Shown: piece by piece, positions 59,759 to 64,000 of the stretch
Layout of the letters: every line of letters begins with the position of its first letter
How positions within the stretch are numbered: the first letter of the stretch is position 1
Origin: Paraspadella gotoi
Taxonomy: Eukaryota; Chaetognatha
Length of the DNA: 64,000 nucleotides
Direction: 5' to 3'
Assembly: GCA_051294375.1 (NCBI GenBank)
Contig: CM119264.1
Coordinates: 24,456,917 to 24,520,916 of the forward strand
Position numbers and translations under genes: made by a program
Notes under the pieces: generated by a model
What the model saw: the letters and a program-made list of their open reading frames with translations, nothing else
Database searches by the model: none
What the model was told of the DNA's origin: nothing

Positions 59759-60013
59759 TTAGTTCAAAAGGACAGAAAGGAATGGATGTAACGAGATGGT
59801 TATAAAATGAAAAGGATACAACGGGGAAAGGATTCTCCGCTTATAACGAAAACGAATAGAACGGACGGCCGGCTTTCCCGCGATATCCCTCGCCACCGCT
59901 CTTGCCACTTCTCCGCCTGTGGTATGAAAGATGCCGCTTGCCACACTCGTTGCCATCAACGTTGTCTCTACTTTGTCCGCTTTATTAACGATACCATCGC
60001 TCGACGTCCGCAA
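59759..60013 (-). CDS. coding-like block, strand uncertain
   Basis: The minus strand frame reads DGIVNKADKVETTLMATSVA, SGIFHTTGGEVARAVARDI, AGKPAVRSIRFRYKRR with strong G-first codon use. The plus strand over the same bases has an acceptor-like GTGGTATGAAAG and the frame MPLATLVAINVVSTLSALL, TIPSLDVRNKL, stop. A plus-strand GTAAGT lies at 60040. Unique sequence composition supports a gene here, but not the strand. Confidence 0.3.
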   Translation of the reverse strand: MRTSSDGIVNKADKVETTLMATSVASGIFHTTGGEVARAVARDIAGKPAVRSIRFRYKRRILSPLYPFHFITISLHPFLSVLLN

Positions 60014-60296
60014 TAAGCTTTAAACCGCGCCGCCGATGGTAAGTTAATGTTCAATATCACCGTCAAGCGGCTAACCCTATCATCTGCCAAATTTTCTCTT
60101 TCCATCTCCACTCCCACTTTCTCTTTAATCTCACAACATCCAAAGTTGCGCTCCAATCTTCTTCTGGTTCCAATCTTTTCCAACTCCCACTTCGACCCAC
60201 CGCCCTCCTGAAAGCCCCCCCCCCGTTTTTCTCCCTCTCTCTTTTCCAGCCTTAGATACTATCGTGTCATATACTCTCCTCTTTTCCGACGTCCAG

Positions 60297-60430
<134 letters not shown>

Positions 60431-60816
60431 CATCTCTCAGAAAAACCACCTATCTGGTCGAAACACATGGCTTCCATCTTTTCTTGAACAAGGCAATCGC
60501 AAATGACGGTGGCCAATAATAACCAATAGTAAGATAGGGCAATGACAATGTACATTGTACAATACTACACAATATACAATATAGTAATAAGTTAATCGCC
60601 TCATGTTTTAGCTTACATTCATCCCATTATTAACTCACTCTCTCTCCTCTTTCCATCTTTCCTTTTCCTGACATTCTCTCTCTCTCTCTCTTTCTCCCTC
60701 CCTCTCTCTCTCTCTCCTTCGCCTAAGCTTTTATTGTTATTGCTTTCATTCATCCTTTTGTTTATATTTTTCTTGACTGAGACTAAGAACTGGTGACGCG
60801 CCTCGACACCGTCCCC

Positions 60817-60827
60817 GCCGCCATTTT
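60817..60827 (+). promoter_or_regulatory. YY1-like site
   Basis: CCGCCATTTTG is an exact YY1-type motif, with a CpG-rich GACGCGCCTCGACACC just upstream. YY1 sites often lie at transcription starts; no adjacent gene start was identified. Confidence 0.3.
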
Positions 60828-60924
60828 GAAAACGTCGCTGTTGTCAATAAAGGGACAAATAAACAAAGGGAGATAATACTCGAGCAAGAGAAATTTTGGA
60901 TACGATGTCACTTATTTAGGACGG

Positions 60925-60980
60925 GATTAGGTCAGTTGGTTAGACTTTGGCTCCCACTGGCATAGTGGCCACTTCTCCTA
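60925..60980 (+). repeat. tRNA-like SINE head fragment
   Basis: GGGATTAGGTCAGTTGGTTA followed by GACTTTGGCTCCCACTGG resembles an A box and D arm of a tRNA-derived SINE. No B box follows, so it is a fragment at best. Confidence 0.25.
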
Positions 60981-61302
60981 TTTTTGTCACCTAATTTGAT
61001 GTTTCGCAATTTCCTAAATCCAGCTTTCTATCGTTTTCTTACCAGAAAACAAACGTAAATTAAAAAGTTTACTTCTCAGTTTATTAATGTTTATCTTTGA
61101 AATTATTATTTAAAACCGATTCAATTGTAAGTCGGACGTTAGCAATCAAATCATAGTTTAGATGATGACTTGGTTGTGCACTACTGAGATGACAACGACG
61201 ACGACGACGATCACAACAATAACAACAACAACAAAAACAACAACTAGTTTTCTGGTCGTAAAAGAGGGAATCGAAACCGCGTCATCGTCATCGAAGCAAA
61301 GG

Positions 61303-61350
<48 letters not shown>

Positions 61351-61403
61351 GGGAAGGAGGGATTCCATTATCGACCATGGACGAGAGACCTGCATCTAAC
61401 GAC

Positions 61404-61490
61404 GGTCGAGTGATCAACAAGGTGATCAAAAGAGTGATCAACAGAGTGATTTTCACAGCTGGTGATCTATTAGGTGATCACTGATCAGCT
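61404..61490 (+). repeat. GTGATCAACAGA-type 12-bp repeat
   Basis: Six imperfect units carry GTGATC (GTGATCAACAAG, GTGATCAAAAGA, GTGATCAACAGA and variants) and end in the palindrome-containing CACTGATCAGCTG. Confidence 0.75.
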
Positions 61491-61689
61491 GTAATAAAAT
61501 GATGAATTGAGATCGAGTAGTAAACTGTAGTCACTAGACAAGGAATCATTTTATTTCACTTGTCAATTCCTTTCACTTCACAAGTCACTTTACAATTGCT
61601 CTAAATATTTAGTGTAATTGTATACATAGTATTACATACATGTAGTCGGGCATTGCCTAGGTTCACCCCGCCTAGAATCATGACACTTT

Positions 61690-61920
61690 CAGTTGTGACC
61701 CGGTGGCTCATTGAGTAAAGCCATCAGCTCATGACCACTAGTTACCGGGTTCAATCCCAACCCGGTACCTACCCTGCGGGAAGCGTGAGGACGGCCGTAA
61801 GCCGCCTTGGGGGCATGGCAAACCCTCAAGTCTGGTTCCAAGCCCAGGGACCCGTTCCATGGCTGCTAGAGGGGGTTATAGAAGTTACGGACAGTCATCT
61901 TCAGCCCACGTAGCGCCTTA
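61690..61920 (+). repeat. tRNA-derived SINE
   Basis: A pol III A box (GGTGGCTCATTGAG, 61702-61715) and B box (GGGTTCAATCCC, 61747-61758) are spaced as in a tRNA. The T-arm region forms a 9-bp stem TACCGGGTT/AACCCGGTA. A tRNA-unrelated body follows (GACGGCCGTAAGCCGCC to about 61920). No A-tail is seen; instead a perfect hairpin begins directly after. Only one copy lies in the window and the family is not identified. Confidence 0.68.
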
Positions 61921-61924
61921 TCCA

Positions 61925-61960
61925 CATACATAACAATTTTCTTTAAAATTGTTATGTATG
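61925..61960. repeat. perfect 16-bp inverted repeat with 4-nt loop
   Basis: CATACATAACAATTTT (61925-61940) and its exact complement AAAATTGTTATGTATG (61945-61960) flank CTTT. It abuts the 3' end of the SINE body and may be part of its tail or a cruciform target site. Confidence 0.85.
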
Positions 61961-62084
61961 CGACGGCCCGTCGTCGAGAAAACGACAACAACGACGACTT
62001 TGAACGGTAGTCAGGATTTTCTTGGTTTTTATTCCTCGTCGACGGTGACGGTGACGACCACAACAGACAGGGAATTCAGTTGTG

Positions 62085-62126
<42 letters not shown>

Positions 62127-62568
62127 TAGTAGCTCTTTTTCGTCACATGGGATGATTGGTCTGTCTACGTAAACAACCGCTTACCTCGAGGGTCTTAACT
62201 CTTCACTATCACTATCAGTACCGGTAATGATAGACTGTCTTGAACGCAGAAAACATTTCTTAGAAATAGTTTTTGCAAAATCTGCATCTACGCCTATAGC
62301 TTCTCTTGGGTTCGTCACTCTGCGTTCCAAACTTCTAATAGTTAATCTCCAATGCTGCCTCTTGAAGTTTAGATTTTCATCTTTGTCATATATTCCGAAT
62401 TTCGGACATTAATTATTCGGCAATACTGAACACTAGAGTGATGTGAAAATGATAAAATTTTAGAAAATTAAAAAAATTTAGCATATAAAACATTGAAAAT
62501 AAAAAACTAATAAAAATATTTTGGGTTAATTTATTTTTTTAATTTATAAATTAGTGGGCACCAGTGAG

Positions 62569-62650
62569 CTATATTATTATATAGATTATATAATATATAT
62601 ATAATATATATATAATATAATAATATAGTAATAAGTATATAATAAGCTAA
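62569..62650 (+). repeat. TATATAAT-type AT repeat
   Basis: About 80 bp of ATATATAAT and AATAATATAG units. No gene is seen around it between 62410 and 62760. Confidence 0.7.
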
Positions 62651-62778
62651 AATTTCAAATTGCAAATTTTTAAATTTTTAGATCTGATGTTGATAACCCT
62701 TTCGTTTTCGTTGTTATTAGGATTTAGAGAGAAAAACAAAGTTTTTAATTGTGTACAACGAATTTAATTGGAGATACG

Positions 62779-62815
62779 GACATGTTTCGGCTCACATTTC
62801 GAGCCTTCATCAGCG
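62779..62815 (-). ncRNA. hammerhead ribozyme-like motif
   Basis: On the minus strand CTGATGA (62813-62807) is followed by a 5-bp stem II (GGCTC, loop GAAATGT, GAGCC), then GAAAC, AT and GTC. This is the hammerhead catalytic core CUGAUGA...GAAA...UH with the very short stem III known from hammerheads of Penelope-like elements. Stem I (ACG with CGT next to the core) is short. It lies 0.8 kb upstream of the GIY-YIG fragment but on the opposite strand. Cleavage would follow GTC. Confidence 0.6.
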
Positions 62816-62854
62816 TTTGCCATAAGGAAATTATTTGTTGCAAAAAGAAGGGTG

Positions 62855-62900
<46 letters not shown>

Positions 62901-63120
62901 TAGAGGTAAAGGTTTTCCAACAAAGTGGTGAGACAGAATAGTGGTCAGATGAGAGAACAGGCTGAAGTTGAGACAGATTGAGTGAGTTGTGGAAAAGAAA
63001 TGAAATTTGTTAGAGAGAGAGAGAGAGGGAGGAGAGAGAAAGGGACAACAGGGGGATAAATAAATAAGTATTAAAGATACATTTTGTAATGTCAACAAAA
63101 GTAAAAATTTGAAAAACTAA

Positions 63121-63435
63121 ATGTCAGTAAGAGTTTAACAATTATTCTAATTTAAATAGTTAGCTAAAGGATAGTAACATGAATTATGAAATTTGAAATG
63201 TGAAAAGGATAGTTGATAGTTAGGAGGATAGGAAGTGAAATATAAGGAGAAAGAAAGAGCTCAAAATGAGCTTGAAAACTAAATGTCAGTAAGAGTTTAA
63301 CAATTTATCTAATTTAAATAGTTAGCTAAAGGATAGTAACATGAATTAGTGAAATTTGAAATGTGAAAAGGATAGTTGATAGTTAGGAGGATAGGAAAGG
63401 TGAAATATAAGGAGAAAAGAAAGAGCTCAAAATGA
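63121..63435 (+). repeat. tandem duplication, about 160-bp unit
   Basis: Two head-to-tail copies start AAATGTCAGTAAGAGTTTAA and end AGAGCTCAAAATGAGC, differing by a few indels. They lie directly upstream of the GIY-YIG element fragment and may be its tandem long terminal structure or a local duplication. Confidence 0.85.
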
Positions 63436-63439
63436 GCAT

Positions 63440-64000
63440 TGGTGCGGGTGCTAGCAAAGCAGGGATCTCCACTTCAGTGCACGACCCGCGGCTCCCTACG
63501 TGAGCATTTGGTGAAACCAAACGAAAGATAAAATCCCCAGGACCGAAAACTTCAGGAGCCGTCTACTGGACGGCCTGTGCAGGGACGGGCAAACCAACCC
63601 TGTGCAGCAGCATACGTGGGAGAGACAGGGCAAGTCTCTGACAGATCGATTCCAACAAACACACAAAGCCCTATTCGTGACGCCCGAGTCACTTTCTGTC
63701 CGCAGTTGCTGAACATTCGGCAGGCACAGGCCATCTGTTCAGGGAATCAGACTGTCTGTCGTGCTTGTCCCATGACCCAAACTGGTTCTCAAGAGGTATT
63801 AGAGAGGCAATTTACATCAAAAGCCCTCGAGCCCTCTTTTGAACCGTGATGGAGGACGATTCGATCTTCCCTCAAGTTATGATACGCTTTATCAAAACGT
63901 GTGTGAAGGCCCCGCCTCCACCACCGCCCGCACAATGATTCCCCTGTCTCCACTCAACGAGACAGGCGGAGACCCTTGCGCAGGCAATGGGCAAACGATG
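63440..64000 (+). mobile_element. Penelope-like element end: GIY-YIG endonuclease, frameshifted
   Basis: Three frames carry consecutive pieces of a GIY-YIG endonuclease of the kind found at the C-terminus of Penelope-like retroelements. Frame A at 63601 has CAAAYVGETGQ, frame B at 63635 SLTDRFQQTHKA, frame C from 63705 VAEHSAGTGHLFRES and (63783-63820) WFSRGIREAIYIK, and frame B again (63848-63892) DGGRFDLPSSYDTLY. Y.GETG, the Arg of the second motif, and REAI.I followed by DGGR..LP are the family signature. The reverse transcriptase would lie upstream but is not visible, so the copy is truncated. It continues to the window edge. The frameshifts make it non-functional or reflect read errors. 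Confidence 0.72.

Overview
The window is eukaryotic nuclear DNA, most likely from an invertebrate animal. Several observations support this: GT-AG split reading frames with short introns (about 80-370 bp), a tRNA-derived SINE, the GIY-YIG end of a Penelope-like retroelement, two hammerhead-ribozyme-like motifs, no operons or ribosome binding sites, and very dense simple repeats ((GA/CT)n, (GAC/GTC)n, (AAT/ATT)n). I cannot name the phylum. Fourteen N runs and several noisy repeated blocks point to a draft long-read assembly with collapsed or duplicated joins, so indels and large repeats need caution.

Layout. 0-5.3 kb: microsatellites, a 13-bp minisatellite and an acidic terminal-exon candidate (minus, 3328-3519). 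5.8-12.0 kb: one ~2.9-kb segment present two and a partial third time in tandem, differing by many single-base indels. 13-17.9 kb: small exon candidates, a 26-bp minisatellite and a gap-bounded 0.69-kb duplication. 20.3-23.1 kb: the best gene of the window, a minus-strand, at least six-exon gene whose exons 3 and 4 join in phase to give an SH3 domain; the intron before exon 4 holds a degenerate array of copies of that exon start. 24.3-29.4 kb: an acidic 133-residue frame, a 10-bp-period minisatellite, a 58-residue hydrophobic-start ORF and a Ser-rich terminal exon candidate. 31.5-32.0 kb: a tRNA-Leu-like half and a degenerate hammerhead-like motif inside a 25-bp inverted repeat. 32.1-34.2 kb: a plus-strand chain of five phase-compatible exons, including a 26-nt microexon.

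35.4-53.9 kb is one giant inverted repeat: left arm 35.4-44.6, spacer about 44.6-45.7, right arm 45.7-53.9. Every gene candidate there occurs twice, once per strand, usually cleaner in the right arm. The best is a two-exon frame at 53186-53574. 54.0-60.5 kb has acidic and alanine-rich ORFs, a CpG-rich patch with a perfect NRF1-type site, telomere-like degenerate repeats and large microsatellites. 61.7-64.0 kb has a SINE with A and B boxes, a 16-bp perfect hairpin, a hammerhead motif, a tandem ~160-bp duplication and the frameshifted retroelement end.

Gene calls rest on reading frame, splice-site consensus, phase compatibility and, for SH3, GIY-YIG, hammerhead and SINE, recognised motifs. No searches were run. 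In CpG/GTC-rich blocks both strands are often open, and I say so where I could not decide the strand.
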